Part shown: one piece after another, positions 7,499 through 15,988 of the stretch
Numbering within the stretch: position 1 is the first letter of the stretch
How the letters are laid out: each line of letters begins with the position of its first letter
Source of the DNA: an uncultured Treponema sp.
GTDB taxonomy: Bacteria; Spirochaetota; Spirochaetia; Treponematales; Treponemataceae
NCBI GenBank assembly: GCA_937894335.1
Contig: CALCRU010000003.1
Location: 1-57,665 of the forward strand
Direction: 5' to 3'
Length of the DNA: 57,665 nt
The notes under the pieces: generated by a model
The model's database searches: none
Seen by the model: the letters and a program-made list of their open reading frames with translations, nothing else
What the model was told of the DNA's origin: nothing
Position numbers and translations under genes: made by a program

Positions 7499-9533
7499 CC
7501 TTTTTATTTTTAAACAGAATCGCTTTTAGAGGCTCAAGGTCTATGTTGGACAGGTTCAGCGAGGGAAGAGAGATTCCGTGAGCCAGCATGTCGCTTAGAC
7601 TTTGGAGCTGCTGTGCCATTGCCGAATCCTTGTACATGAGCGAAATCTGTTTTTTGTAAAGTTCGTTTACCTTGTGGCGGATGATGCTTCCCTTTGCAGA
7701 CAGTTCCACGCCAACTTCAAAGGGTTTGTCAAGAAAGACAAATTTTCCAATCTTTTCGCAGGACTTGAATCCGTTTTTGGGCGAGATGAGTTTTTCCATT
7801 TCTGAAAAAATAAGGTTGCGGATTTTTTCGTCTTTAAGAAGTGCGGAGGTGTTTTCTGTGTTAAGTCCGTTTTGCCTTGCGTAGTCTTCTATGCTGTCTG
7901 TTGCGGGAATTATTAAGGCGCCAAGACAGTTTCTGTCCTGTCCCACTATGACAGCTTTTGCAATGTAGGGGGATTCCTCCAGCTTGTTTTCTATGGGTAC
8001 GGGTTCCACATTTTCTCCAGAACGCAGGACTATGGTGTCCTTTTCCCGACCCTTAACAATAAATTCTCTGGTGTATGTCTGCACTACAATGTCGCCTGTG
8101 TTGAACCATCCGTCCTTTAAAACTTGAGCGGTAAGTTCGCTTTCTCTGTAGTAGCCCTTCATTACATTTTTTCCGCGGATAAAGAGGACTCCCTTTTCTC
8201 CGGGTTTGCACAGACTTCCGTCCTTTCGTCTTACCTGAGCATCGCAGTAGGGCATTGCTGTTCCAATTGTTCCCAGTACTGGGCGGCGGTAATTTCTCAT
8301 GGCGCAGACAGGTGCGGTTTCTGTAAGTCCGTAGCCTTCAATTATTCTGATTCCTATGGCGTTAAAGAACTTGTCTATGTAGGGGGCAAGACCTCCTCCT
8401 CCAGACATGCCCATTTTAAATTCTCCTCCTAGAGTTTCTTGTGCGGGAATAAAGAAGAGGCTGTCTCCCAACATCTTTAGGGGAAGAAACAGGAGAATTG
8501 GAATGTAAAGAGCCTTGTTTAAAATGCGCATTATAAAGAGAGGCTTCTTGTAGTGAAGGTTTCTTTCGTGAATTATGTCGTAGAACATTTGGATTAGGGA
8601 AGCTGCGCCCTTGCAGATGTTGAACAGCACTGCCTTTGCCTTTAAACCAGACTTTGACTGCTTTTGTACAACTTTGTAAATTGCCTCCCATACTCGGGGA
8701 ACACATGCCATAAACTGAGGACGGATTTTCTTCATGTCTGCAAGAATCATTCCGGCGATGGGTTTTGAGTAGCAGAGTGCAACGCCCATGTCCATGAATA
8801 CATATTCCATTTCCCTTTCGTAGATGTGCCATACAGGTAGCACGCACAGTGACTTGTCTCCGTGCTTTAAGGGGAGCCTGTTTCTAATTCCCTTTATCTG
8901 ACATGTAAAATTCTGATGGATGAGTTCCACACCTTTGGGCTTACCTGTAGTGCCTGATGTAAATATGATTGTGGCCGTATCAGTTTCTTCGCCCGAAAGC
9001 ATTATTTCTTCTGTTGCGCCAGGAACATCAGTGCGGAATTCTTTTCCCTTCTGGATTATGTCTTCGTAGCTGAAAACCTTTATTCCGTCTTTTTCGGCAC
9101 CGCCAGTTTCGTTTCCTGAGGGATCTATGAGTATGAGAGTGGTAAGGTCTGGCAGACTTTCCCTGCATTCAAGAACTTTTTTAAAGCTGTAGCCGTTTTC
9201 TACAATGACGGTTTTGCATTCCGCAAAGTGTAATATGTAGGAAAGGTCTTTTACAGTGGCCTCGCTTCCTCTGGGAATGTCGGAACAACCTATGGACATT
9301 ATTCCCATGCTACATGTAAGCCATTCCCTGCGGTTGTCGCTTATGAGTCCCACATGGTCTTTCGGGTGGACTCCTAGTGCAAGAAGACCTGCTCCAAAGT
9401 CAAGCATGAGTTCGGAAAATTCTCCGTAAGAAATGCTCTGGAATGCTCCGGTCTTATCCTTGTAATACTGAAGTTCGTCAGCCGGAATTTCTTGTGCCCT
9501 TTCATAAAGCAACTGCGGTATGGTAGAAAACAT
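7470..9533 (-). CDS. Long-chain fatty-acid--CoA ligase (AMP-forming)
   Basis: The 687-residue protein activates fatty acids to acyl-CoA through an acyl-adenylate. ANL-family motifs are clear: IIFTSGTTGKPKG (P-loop), GYGLTETAP (A5 motif), WFNTGD (adenine/ribose site) and KGREKDTI (hinge). Treponemes depend on host lipids and usually carry several such ligases, which fits. A mid-protein hydrophobic stretch (IMRILNKALYIPILLFLPL) suggests peripheral membrane attachment. A sigma70-like promoter lies 8 bases before the ATG, so the leader would be 1-2 bases; no Shine-Dalgarno sequence is present. The next gene overlaps its 3' end by 29 bases. Confidence 0.9.
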   Translation of the reverse strand: MFSTIPQLLYERAQEIPADELQYYKDKTGAFQSISYGEFSELMLDFGAGLLALGVHPKDHVGLISDNRREWLTCSMGIMSIGCSDIPRGSEATVKDLSYILHFAECKTVIVENGYSFKKVLECRESLPDLTTLILIDPSGNETGGAEKDGIKVFSYEDIIQKGKEFRTDVPGATEEIMLSGEETDTATIIFTSGTTGKPKGVELIHQNFTCQIKGIRNRLPLKHGDKSLCVLPVWHIYEREMEYVFMDMGVALCYSKPIAGMILADMKKIRPQFMACVPRVWEAIYKVVQKQSKSGLKAKAVLFNICKGAASLIQMFYDIIHERNLHYKKPLFIMRILNKALYIPILLFLPLKMLGDSLFFIPAQETLGGEFKMGMSGGGGLAPYIDKFFNAIGIRIIEGYGLTETAPVCAMRNYRRPVLGTIGTAMPYCDAQVRRKDGSLCKPGEKGVLFIRGKNVMKGYYRESELTAQVLKDGWFNTGDIVVQTYTREFIVKGREKDTIVLRSGENVEPVPIENKLEESPYIAKAVIVGQDRNCLGALIIPATDSIEDYARQNGLNTENTSALLKDEKIRNLIFSEMEKLISPKNGFKSCEKIGKFVFLDKPFEVGVELSAKGSIIRHKVNELYKKQISLMYKDSAMAQQLQSLSDMLAHGISLPSLNLSNIDLEPLKAILFKNKKDEAKDERKK

Positions 9534-9541
9534 GATGCCTT

Positions 9542-9570
9542 ATCATGCCCCATTTGAGGGAAAAATTCAA
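9542..9570 (-). promoter_or_regulatory. Sigma70-like promoter of the acyl-CoA ligase gene, near-leaderless
   Basis: On the minus strand the -35 is TTGAAT (9565-9570), the spacer is 17 bp and the -10 is CATGAT (9542-9547), with 8 bases to the ATG at 9533. Confidence 0.45.
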
Positions 9571-9757
9571 TATGGGTTTCGGCAGGAAAATGCTAATCTG
9601 AACATAGCCACAAGGAACGGGAACTGCGCTCTCGTCAAAATGTGTCGGTTAAATCCACGGTTGCGCGGATTTGCCGCCTCATTTTCTTACCGTATGCACG
9701 GTCTTTCTTTGAGAAGCGTTTTCTGCCTTTGCAGAGTGGGGCGGCGTCTCTTCTGTG

Positions 9758-9786
9758 TTGTGTTTTTCTATATACTATGCTATAAT
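9758..9786 (+). promoter_or_regulatory. Promoter of argS, leaderless spacing
   Basis: The -35 is TTGTGT (9758-9763), the spacer 17 bp and the -10 a perfect TATAAT (9781-9786), followed by six bases and ATG at 9793. No ribosome binding site is present. The 170 bases between this and the opposite promoter at 9542-9570 hold nothing I can name. Confidence 0.65.
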
Positions 9787-9792
9787 GCTCCC

Positions 9793-11637
9793 ATGGCAGA
9801 CAAAAAAGAATTATTCCGTGCTATTGTATGTAAGGCACTTTGCGACTATAAAAATCAGAAGGGACTGGAAGCAGAAATTCAGGTCGAATCTCTTGTGCGT
9901 GTTGAAACACCTCCTAAGCCAGAAATGGGCGACATTGGCGTTCCCATGTTCCCCTTTGCAAAGGCTTTCAGACTTGCGCCTCCCATGATTGCAAAAGATG
10001 TGGCAAAAATTATTCATGACAGTTTGGGACAGAGTGCTGACTTTACTTCCGTAAGCGCAGTGGGGCCCTATGTAAATGCAACTCTTAACAAGGCCAGCGA
10101 GGCCTCCGACATACTTAAGAAAATCCATGAGCAGGGAGACTCTTACGGTTCCTTTGCAGCCGACGGAACTAAACCTCTTGCCGGCAGAAAAGTTATGGTG
10201 GAATACTCTAGCCCTAACACAAACAAGCCTCTGCATTTGGGACACCTTAGAAACGATGCACTGGGTGAAAGTGTAAGTCGCATTCTTGCAAAAGCAGGAG
10301 CAGATGTTTTCCGCACTATAATCGTCAACAACAGGGGAATCCACATCTGCAAGTCCATGTTGGCATACAAACTTTTCCACGAAAAAAATGGAGACACTCC
10401 CGAATCCCTTGGCATGAAGGGAGACCACTTTGTAGGTCAATGCTATGTGGAGTTTGACCGCTACCTTAAAGGCGAAGAAGGTAAGCCTGAAACCGCTCAC
10501 CCAGAAGCCCAAACCATGGCGGAAGAAATGCTGGTAAAGTGGGAGCAGGGGGACTCAGAGGTACGCGCTCTGTGGCAGAAGATGAACGACTGGACCCTTA
10601 ACGGAGTAAAAGAAACCTATAAGCGTACTGGTGTAGGATTTGACAAATACTATTTTGAAAGCGACACTTATCTTTTGGGAAAAGAAGTTATAGACGAAGG
10701 TCTTTCAAAGGGAATTTTCTTTAAGGCTGATGATGGATCCGTGCGGATTGATGTAACCGAAGCAACTGGTAAAGGACGGGACGGAGAAAATCAGCTTAAG
10801 GTTCTTCTTAGAAAGGACGGCACTTCTGTTTACATTACTCAGGACATTGGAACTGCTGTAAAAAGACATCAGGACTGGCCCTACAATCAGATGGTGTATG
10901 TGGTTGCAAACGAGCAGAACTACCACTTTAAGGTTCTGTTCTACATCCTGCAGAAACTGGGCTACGACTGGACTGACAAATTGCATCACCTTAGTTATGG
11001 TCTTGTAAATCTGCCCTCAGGAAGGATGAAGAGCCGAGAGGGAACAATCGTTGACGCAGATGACCTGATTGACAGCCTGCATGCCTCCGCCCTGGATGCC
11101 ATAAGGGAAAGGGAGCGTGACGGAGAACTGGAAGATGCAGATCAGGTTGCTGAAAAAGTTGCCCTTGCTGCCCTCCATTACTATCTCCTGCAGGTAGCCC
11201 CTGTAAAGGACATGCTCTTTCATCCAGAAGAAAGCCTTTCCTTTACTGGCAACACAGGACCCTATTTGCAGTACATGGGAGCTCGCATTGCAAGCATACT
11301 GCGCAAGGCCGAAGAGCAGGGAGTAAAAGCCTCTTTTGACGACAGTGCACTTTCACTTTTGACTCATGAAAGCGAATGGGCTCTTATAAAGAATCTGGGA
11401 AGGTTCCCTCTGGTGGTTGCAAAGGCCGCGGAAGAACTTGACCCCAGCCAAGTTGCAGTCTACCTGTACGATGTGTGCCATGACTTTAGTGCCTTCTATC
11501 GTGACTGTCCCATGGTTTCGCTTGCTCAGTCAGACCCGGCCCTTGCAGGAGCCAGACTTGCCCTTGCTTCCTGCACTCATACGGTCCTTAAAGGAGCTAT
11601 GTCTCTGGTACTGGTTCCCTACCTTGACCGCATGTAG
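9793..11637 (+). CDS. argS: Arginyl-tRNA synthetase
   Basis: This class I synthetase charges tRNA-Arg. The 614-residue protein has the HIGH-equivalent HLGHLRND after SSPNTNKP, the SGRMKSREG loop at the KMSKS position, and the C-terminal anticodon-binding helices (LALASCTHTVLKGAMSLV). The frame is open back to 9520, but the extra 91 codons contain no recognisable protein sequence and a consensus TATAAT lies 6 bases before ATG 9793, so this start is chosen and the mRNA is expected to be leaderless. It heads a plus-strand unit with the hybrid kinase, which follows after 25 bases with an AAGGAG site. Confidence 0.95.
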   Translation: MADKKELFRAIVCKALCDYKNQKGLEAEIQVESLVRVETPPKPEMGDIGVPMFPFAKAFRLAPPMIAKDVAKIIHDSLGQSADFTSVSAVGPYVNATLNKASEASDILKKIHEQGDSYGSFAADGTKPLAGRKVMVEYSSPNTNKPLHLGHLRNDALGESVSRILAKAGADVFRTIIVNNRGIHICKSMLAYKLFHEKNGDTPESLGMKGDHFVGQCYVEFDRYLKGEEGKPETAHPEAQTMAEEMLVKWEQGDSEVRALWQKMNDWTLNGVKETYKRTGVGFDKYYFESDTYLLGKEVIDEGLSKGIFFKADDGSVRIDVTEATGKGRDGENQLKVLLRKDGTSVYITQDIGTAVKRHQDWPYNQMVYVVANEQNYHFKVLFYILQKLGYDWTDKLHHLSYGLVNLPSGRMKSREGTIVDADDLIDSLHASALDAIRERERDGELEDADQVAEKVALAALHYYLLQVAPVKDMLFHPEESLSFTGNTGPYLQYMGARIASILRKAEEQGVKASFDDSALSLLTHESEWALIKNLGRFPLVVAKAAEELDPSQVAVYLYDVCHDFSAFYRDCPMVSLAQSDPALAGARLALASCTHTVLKGAMSLVLVPYLDRM

Positions 11638-11662
11638 AAAACATCTTGTTTAAGGAGTAGCG

Positions 11663-13951
11663 ATGGTTCCAGCCCTGCTTAGAATGGAAGCAGCCTGTCT
11701 CTCAATGATTGTGTTTGTTGCCTTTGTATTTTTCTTTTCAAGGCGACGGCATACTTATGTCCACAGGCTTTTTTCTGAAATAATCATTCTAGCGGCAATA
11801 AACCTTACCTTTGACGGAATTACTGTCTACACGGTAAATCATCTTGATGTCGTAAATCCCGTTTTAAATTTCATCTTTCACAAGGTTTTTCTTGGAAGCC
11901 TTATTTCAGTTGTTTTTGTTGTATTTCTTTACATACTTACCCTAGTGCAGACTCCCGGTGCGGAAAAAAATCTTCGTCCCGTCTGGGAACGACTGCCCTT
12001 TTACATTGGACTGGTTCTGGTGCTTGTTCTTCCCATTGAATATGTAGAAACAGATAGAGGAAACTATTCCATGGGTCCCTACGCCTATGCGGCCTACGCT
12101 GTAATGGCAATTTATTTTCTCGCTTCGGTAATTTTCTTTATCCGTACATGGCGCCAGATGAACAGCAAAAAAGTTCAGGCCATAATATTTTCCCTTTCGT
12201 TTATAGGAATCTGCCTTGTGCTACAGGCAATTATTCCCACCTTGCTTATTTCGGGAGTGGGGGTAACAGCCTTGGTACTGGCATTCTTCTTTACGGTGGA
12301 AAGTCCCGACGCTCATCTTGTGGAACAGCTTCAGGTTGAAAAAGAAAAGGCCGATGCCGCCAACGCTGCAAAAAGTTCTTTCCTTGCAAACATGTCTCAC
12401 GAAATACGAACTCCAATAAATGCCGTTTTGGGATTCAACGAAATAATCATGAGGGAGAGCACCGAACCAAAAATAGTTTCTTATGCCCACAATGTGGAAA
12501 ATGCAGGTAAAACCCTTTTGGGCATTATAAACGATGTTTTGGATTTTTCAAAAATAGAAGCGGGCAAGATGAATCTTCTTGAGCGCAACTACGAACTTTC
12601 TTCCCTGATTAACGATGTGGTGAACATGATTTCCTTCCGTGCAAAGGCCAAGGATTTAAAGGTCATCGTAAACATGAACAAGAACATTCCCAACATGCTC
12701 TACGGTGATGACATGCGCATAAAGCAGATTTTGCTTAACATAATGAACAATGCGGTAAAGTACACCAACGAGGGAAGCATAACTCTTTCAGTTGATTACG
12801 ATAATAACGAGACTGTTGATACCGGAGGATATATTTCCCTGGATTCATTTAACACCTCCGAAAACTATGTTAACCTTAAGGTTTCTGTTGCGGATACAGG
12901 AATAGGAATAAAGAAGGAGGAATTGGAAAAACTCTTTGCCCCCTTTGAACGGATTGAAGAGTCCAAGAATCGCTCTGTGGAGGGAACAGGTCTTGGCATG
13001 ACCATTGTAAAGCGCCTTCTTTCTATGATGAATTCCTCCCTTGCGGTTGAAAGCGAATACGGCAAAGGTTCAACATTTTCTTTTTCCATAAAGCAAAGTG
13101 TTATAAACTGGAAGCCTGTAGGAACCCTTGTGGACGACACTCAGTATACGGATGCAAAGCCCTACAGGGAATCCTTCCATGCACCTACGGCACGAATTCT
13201 TATTGTGGACGATGTAAAGCTTAACCTTATTGTAATTAGCGCACTGCTTAAGCCCCTGCAAATTCAGGTTGACACTGCTATGAGCGGAAGGGAAGCCCTT
13301 GACCTTGTGCAGAAAAAACTCTATGACATTATCTTTCTTGACCACCGCATGCCCGAAATGGACGGAATTGAAACTCTTGCAGAAATGAAAAAGATGAAAG
13401 GCTCCATGAACGATGGAGTTCCTGTAATCGCCCTTACGGCAAATGCAGTTTCCGGGGCAAGGGAAGAATACATTCAGGCGGGATTTGTAAACTATCTTTC
13501 CAAGCCTGTAGATATGAGGCACTTGGAGCAGGCTCTGCTTGACTATTTGCCCAAGTCAAAAATTGAACGGGTAAGCCTTCATGTTCTTTCAAATGTTACG
13601 GAAAAAAGCCAACCTGCGGCTGATAAAGAAAAGCTTCCTATGGACAGGGAGCAGGGAATTGCAAACTGCGGTTCCGAAGAATTGTACAGAAATGTGGTGG
13701 AAGAATTTTGTTCCACCGCTGAAGAATATGCCCAGAAAATAGAGCAGACTTTGGGAGAGTCTGACTTTAAAAATTACGCCATTTTTGTGCATTCCGTAAA
13801 AAGTTCTGCCAGAACTATAGGAGCCGTGGAACTTGCAAAGATGGCGGCCTCTTTGGAGCTACTGGCCCTGTCTCCTTCTCCTAAGGGACTGGAAGAAAAG
13901 ACTCCAGAACTTATTTCTCTTCTTATGCGCTACAGGCAGCAGTTAGTCTAA
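11663..13951 (+). CDS. Membrane hybrid histidine kinase with receiver and HPt domains
   Basis: The 762-residue protein is a complete phosphorelay in one chain. Residues 1-215 form about seven hydrophobic segments, a probable membrane sensor. A short helix leads to the HisKA domain with H246 in MSHEIRTP, then the HATPase domain with the N-box (NIMNNAVKYTNEG), DTGIGI and GTGLGMTIVK. A receiver domain follows (about 511-630) with D560 in FLDHRMPEMDG and K614, then an HPt domain with H710 in HSVKSSA. No DNA-binding output is present, so the phosphate must pass to a separate regulator not seen here. It sits between argS and an unknown protein. The signal is unknown. Confidence 0.9.
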   Translation: MVPALLRMEAACLSMIVFVAFVFFFSRRRHTYVHRLFSEIIILAAINLTFDGITVYTVNHLDVVNPVLNFIFHKVFLGSLISVVFVVFLYILTLVQTPGAEKNLRPVWERLPFYIGLVLVLVLPIEYVETDRGNYSMGPYAYAAYAVMAIYFLASVIFFIRTWRQMNSKKVQAIIFSLSFIGICLVLQAIIPTLLISGVGVTALVLAFFFTVESPDAHLVEQLQVEKEKADAANAAKSSFLANMSHEIRTPINAVLGFNEIIMRESTEPKIVSYAHNVENAGKTLLGIINDVLDFSKIEAGKMNLLERNYELSSLINDVVNMISFRAKAKDLKVIVNMNKNIPNMLYGDDMRIKQILLNIMNNAVKYTNEGSITLSVDYDNNETVDTGGYISLDSFNTSENYVNLKVSVADTGIGIKKEELEKLFAPFERIEESKNRSVEGTGLGMTIVKRLLSMMNSSLAVESEYGKGSTFSFSIKQSVINWKPVGTLVDDTQYTDAKPYRESFHAPTARILIVDDVKLNLIVISALLKPLQIQVDTAMSGREALDLVQKKLYDIIFLDHRMPEMDGIETLAEMKKMKGSMNDGVPVIALTANAVSGAREEYIQAGFVNYLSKPVDMRHLEQALLDYLPKSKIERVSLHVLSNVTEKSQPAADKEKLPMDREQGIANCGSEELYRNVVEEFCSTAEEYAQKIEQTLGESDFKNYAIFVHSVKSSARTIGAVELAKMAASLELLALSPSPKGLEEKTPELISLLMRYRQQLV

Positions 13952-13960
13952 GTGCCTGCG

Positions 13961-13989
13961 TTGCCTTTATCGCAAAAAAACAGTATCTT
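13961..13989 (+). promoter_or_regulatory. Promoter of the unknown gene at 13996, leaderless spacing
   Basis: The -35 is TTGCCT (13961-13966), the spacer 17 bp and the -10 TATCTT (13984-13989), then six bases and ATG at 13996. No ribosome binding site is visible, which supports a separate leaderless transcript despite the short gap to the kinase gene. Confidence 0.55.
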
Positions 13990-13995
13990 TATAGT

Positions 13996-15465
13996 ATGGA
14001 CTTTTCACTGGAAAACCTTACAGACAGATTCCTCAGAACCGTTCTGGACCCTTTTTCTACCCGGGACATACAGCGGTTCTGCATGCAGTTGGGCCTAAGG
14101 ATTTCCGAACGAGAGGCAAAGACTCTTCTTGCCCAAAGTCCCTATGTCTACATGCTTACTGACGGTTCCTACATTACCCGCGCAGGTGTCTTTTCTCGCC
14201 AGTGGTTTAGTATAAGGCCCACCGCCCAAGAAGTTGCCAAGGGAGTGTTTGTTGCAGGAGACCGGTGCATTCCCTTTGTAGACGACGAACTTTCTCCTTC
14301 AAACCTTACTTTCATCATAGACGGCAGGGAACTTCCAAAAAAAGTTTGCCAGTTTGACAGCGATTTTGCCATAGACCTTTATCAGCTTTACGGCGAAGAA
14401 TATGCCCCCCAGTACATTGCCTCTGACCCTGCAAACAGCGATGTGGATTATGTAAGCCGCAACTTTGAACTGTCAACTTCGGTAAACCTTACTTGTGTTG
14501 ATATAGGCTACCTTGAAACATGCTACGGATTTGTGGAAGGTGATAGGCTAGTTTGTCGGGTTACTGATTGGGATGCTGGGGTAGTGGAGATTAAAGTTCT
14601 TCATTCCCATACTGATGTCTTTGAGGCAGGTCCTGTTGCAAGCGCAAGATTGGACTGGTACGATCTTCTAGAAAAGAAGCTTCTGGAAAGTTTTGATTCC
14701 GCCGGTCCATGCTCTACAATAGCGGAACAGTTGGAGATTGTCTTTTTTGACAACCGTTCAAAACTCTGTGTTCCTGAATGCGGATCCATAGAGGAATTCC
14801 TTGCTCGGTATTCCAAGAAGGTTGGCCTTGAGCATTACGGTGTGGAAACGCGTCTTTGGCGCAAGGGAGAAATGGTTCCCGCTATAGGTGTCTGGAATGA
14901 TGCGGAACTTGCTCTTTACGACGACTTTGACTTCATCACCATGGAAACCCGTGCCATCTATTCCACTCCTGACTGCATCTTTGATGAGTTTTTGCGTGAC
15001 ATGTACTTTTCCCGAAAGGACAACCTTGAGGAACTTTTTGACTACATATACGGTAGCGACTATTCCTTTAGCAGAAAGCAGAGGAGCCGCCTCTTGTTGC
15101 ACTTGAGCGAAAGAAATGATATACTCCAACAGTCATACAACTGGTTTGCCGACCAGAAAAAAGGTCCCGTGAGGCACGAGACGCTGGATTTGTACCGTCA
15201 GGTTTCAACTCTTGCGTACAGAATAGAATGTTCCCACGGAAAGCTGGAAAAATATCCGCAGCAGGAGCTTGTAATTCTTTCCCAGCTTAACACCCATCTT
15301 CTGCGCATGATAATGTCTTTCGAGACGGATTCCCAAGTTGAAAATGACGCTGAAGCCCTTATGATGTCTCTTGAGGGCATGAGGTATACCTTTGAGGACA
15401 TAGAGGACGCCCTTGAGTCTGCATTCGAGACCCAGCGCCTGCGGCAGTTTAAGGTGCGTACATAA
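13996..15465 (+). CDS. Protein of unknown function, treponeme-type
   Basis: I do not recognise this 489-residue protein. It has no signal peptide or membrane segment, so it is probably cytoplasmic. The first 80 residues include a stretch that could be a winged-helix-like unit (TRDIQRFCMQLGLRISEREAKTLLAQ, then YITRAGVFSRQWFSIRPT). The middle is acidic and strand-rich, and the last 130 residues are helical (SRKQRSRLLLHLSERNDIL). It is followed after 21 bases by a PTS EIIA gene with a good ribosome binding site, so a link to sugar-phosphotransferase signalling is possible but only from position. Its own promoter appears leaderless. Confidence 0.8.
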   Translation: MDFSLENLTDRFLRTVLDPFSTRDIQRFCMQLGLRISEREAKTLLAQSPYVYMLTDGSYITRAGVFSRQWFSIRPTAQEVAKGVFVAGDRCIPFVDDELSPSNLTFIIDGRELPKKVCQFDSDFAIDLYQLYGEEYAPQYIASDPANSDVDYVSRNFELSTSVNLTCVDIGYLETCYGFVEGDRLVCRVTDWDAGVVEIKVLHSHTDVFEAGPVASARLDWYDLLEKKLLESFDSAGPCSTIAEQLEIVFFDNRSKLCVPECGSIEEFLARYSKKVGLEHYGVETRLWRKGEMVPAIGVWNDAELALYDDFDFITMETRAIYSTPDCIFDEFLRDMYFSRKDNLEELFDYIYGSDYSFSRKQRSRLLLHLSERNDILQQSYNWFADQKKGPVRHETLDLYRQVSTLAYRIECSHGKLEKYPQQELVILSQLNTHLLRMIMSFETDSQVENDAEALMMSLEGMRYTFEDIEDALESAFETQRLRQFKVRT

Positions 15466-15486
15466 ATACAGGAGGATTGAGGAACT

Positions 15487-15957
15487 ATGATTAGCGGACT
15501 TGAGTTGTGCGAGTTTATTGAAAGGGGCGGAGTCCTTACCGATGTAGAGGGGACCACACCACAGGAAATTTACCGCAATGTAATCGATGCAATAAAACTT
15601 CCCGAAGGAATTGACAGGGAACTTGTCTACACAGAGTTGTGCGAACGGGAAAAGGTTCTGAGCACTGCTGTAGGAAACGGAATCGCCATTCCCCATCCTC
15701 GCAGACCCCTTATGAAAAACGCCGAAGACCAGCGCATTGTGGTTTGCTTCCTTAAGAATCCAATCAACATGCATGCACCTGATTCTCTAAGCGTGCAGAC
15801 AATGTTTGTTTTGCTTTCTGGTTCTTCTCAGGTGCACATAAATGTTCTTGCCTCCCTTGCAAAACTTTTCCGCAAGACCGAGTTCAAGAAACTTCTGGAA
15901 ACAAAACCGTCGGTAGACAAACTTGTTTCCGTAATCAAACAGACTGAACTTAACTAA
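15487..15957 (+). CDS. PTS EIIA component, fructose/nitrogen (PtsN) type
   Basis: The 156-residue protein is a stand-alone EIIA of the mannitol/fructose family. The phosphorylation site is the histidine in GNGIAIPHP (H70); the downstream core VVCFLKNPINMHAPD, followed by MFVLLSGSSQVHINVLASLAKLF, is typical. Treponemes mostly lack sugar-transporting PTS permeases but keep HPr, HPr kinase and PtsN-like EIIA, so a regulatory role is more likely than sugar uptake. An AGGAGG site precedes the ATG and the gene lies between the unknown gene and transketolase, which suggests control linked to carbon metabolism. Confidence 0.88.
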   Translation: MISGLELCEFIERGGVLTDVEGTTPQEIYRNVIDAIKLPEGIDRELVYTELCEREKVLSTAVGNGIAIPHPRRPLMKNAEDQRIVVCFLKNPINMHAPDSLSVQTMFVLLSGSSQVHINVLASLAKLFRKTEFKKLLETKPSVDKLVSVIKQTELN

Positions 15958-15988
15958 AGCATACATAAGATTTCTATAGGAGTACATT

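Noticed and set aside
9571..9757. tRNA or riboswitch in the gap before argS
   Set aside because: A weak AAATCC/GGATTT pairing exists but no cloverleaf, T-loop consensus or known riboswitch core; leaderless argS leaves no room for a leader element.
9520..9792. 91-codon N-terminal extension of argS
   Set aside because: No conserved sequence, contains promoters of both flanking genes, and a perfect TATAAT lies 6 bases before ATG 9793.
10143..10512. Antisense frames inside argS and similar frames inside tkt, murI and icd
   Set aside because: Complement frames without ribosome binding sites or promoters, overlapping secure genes.
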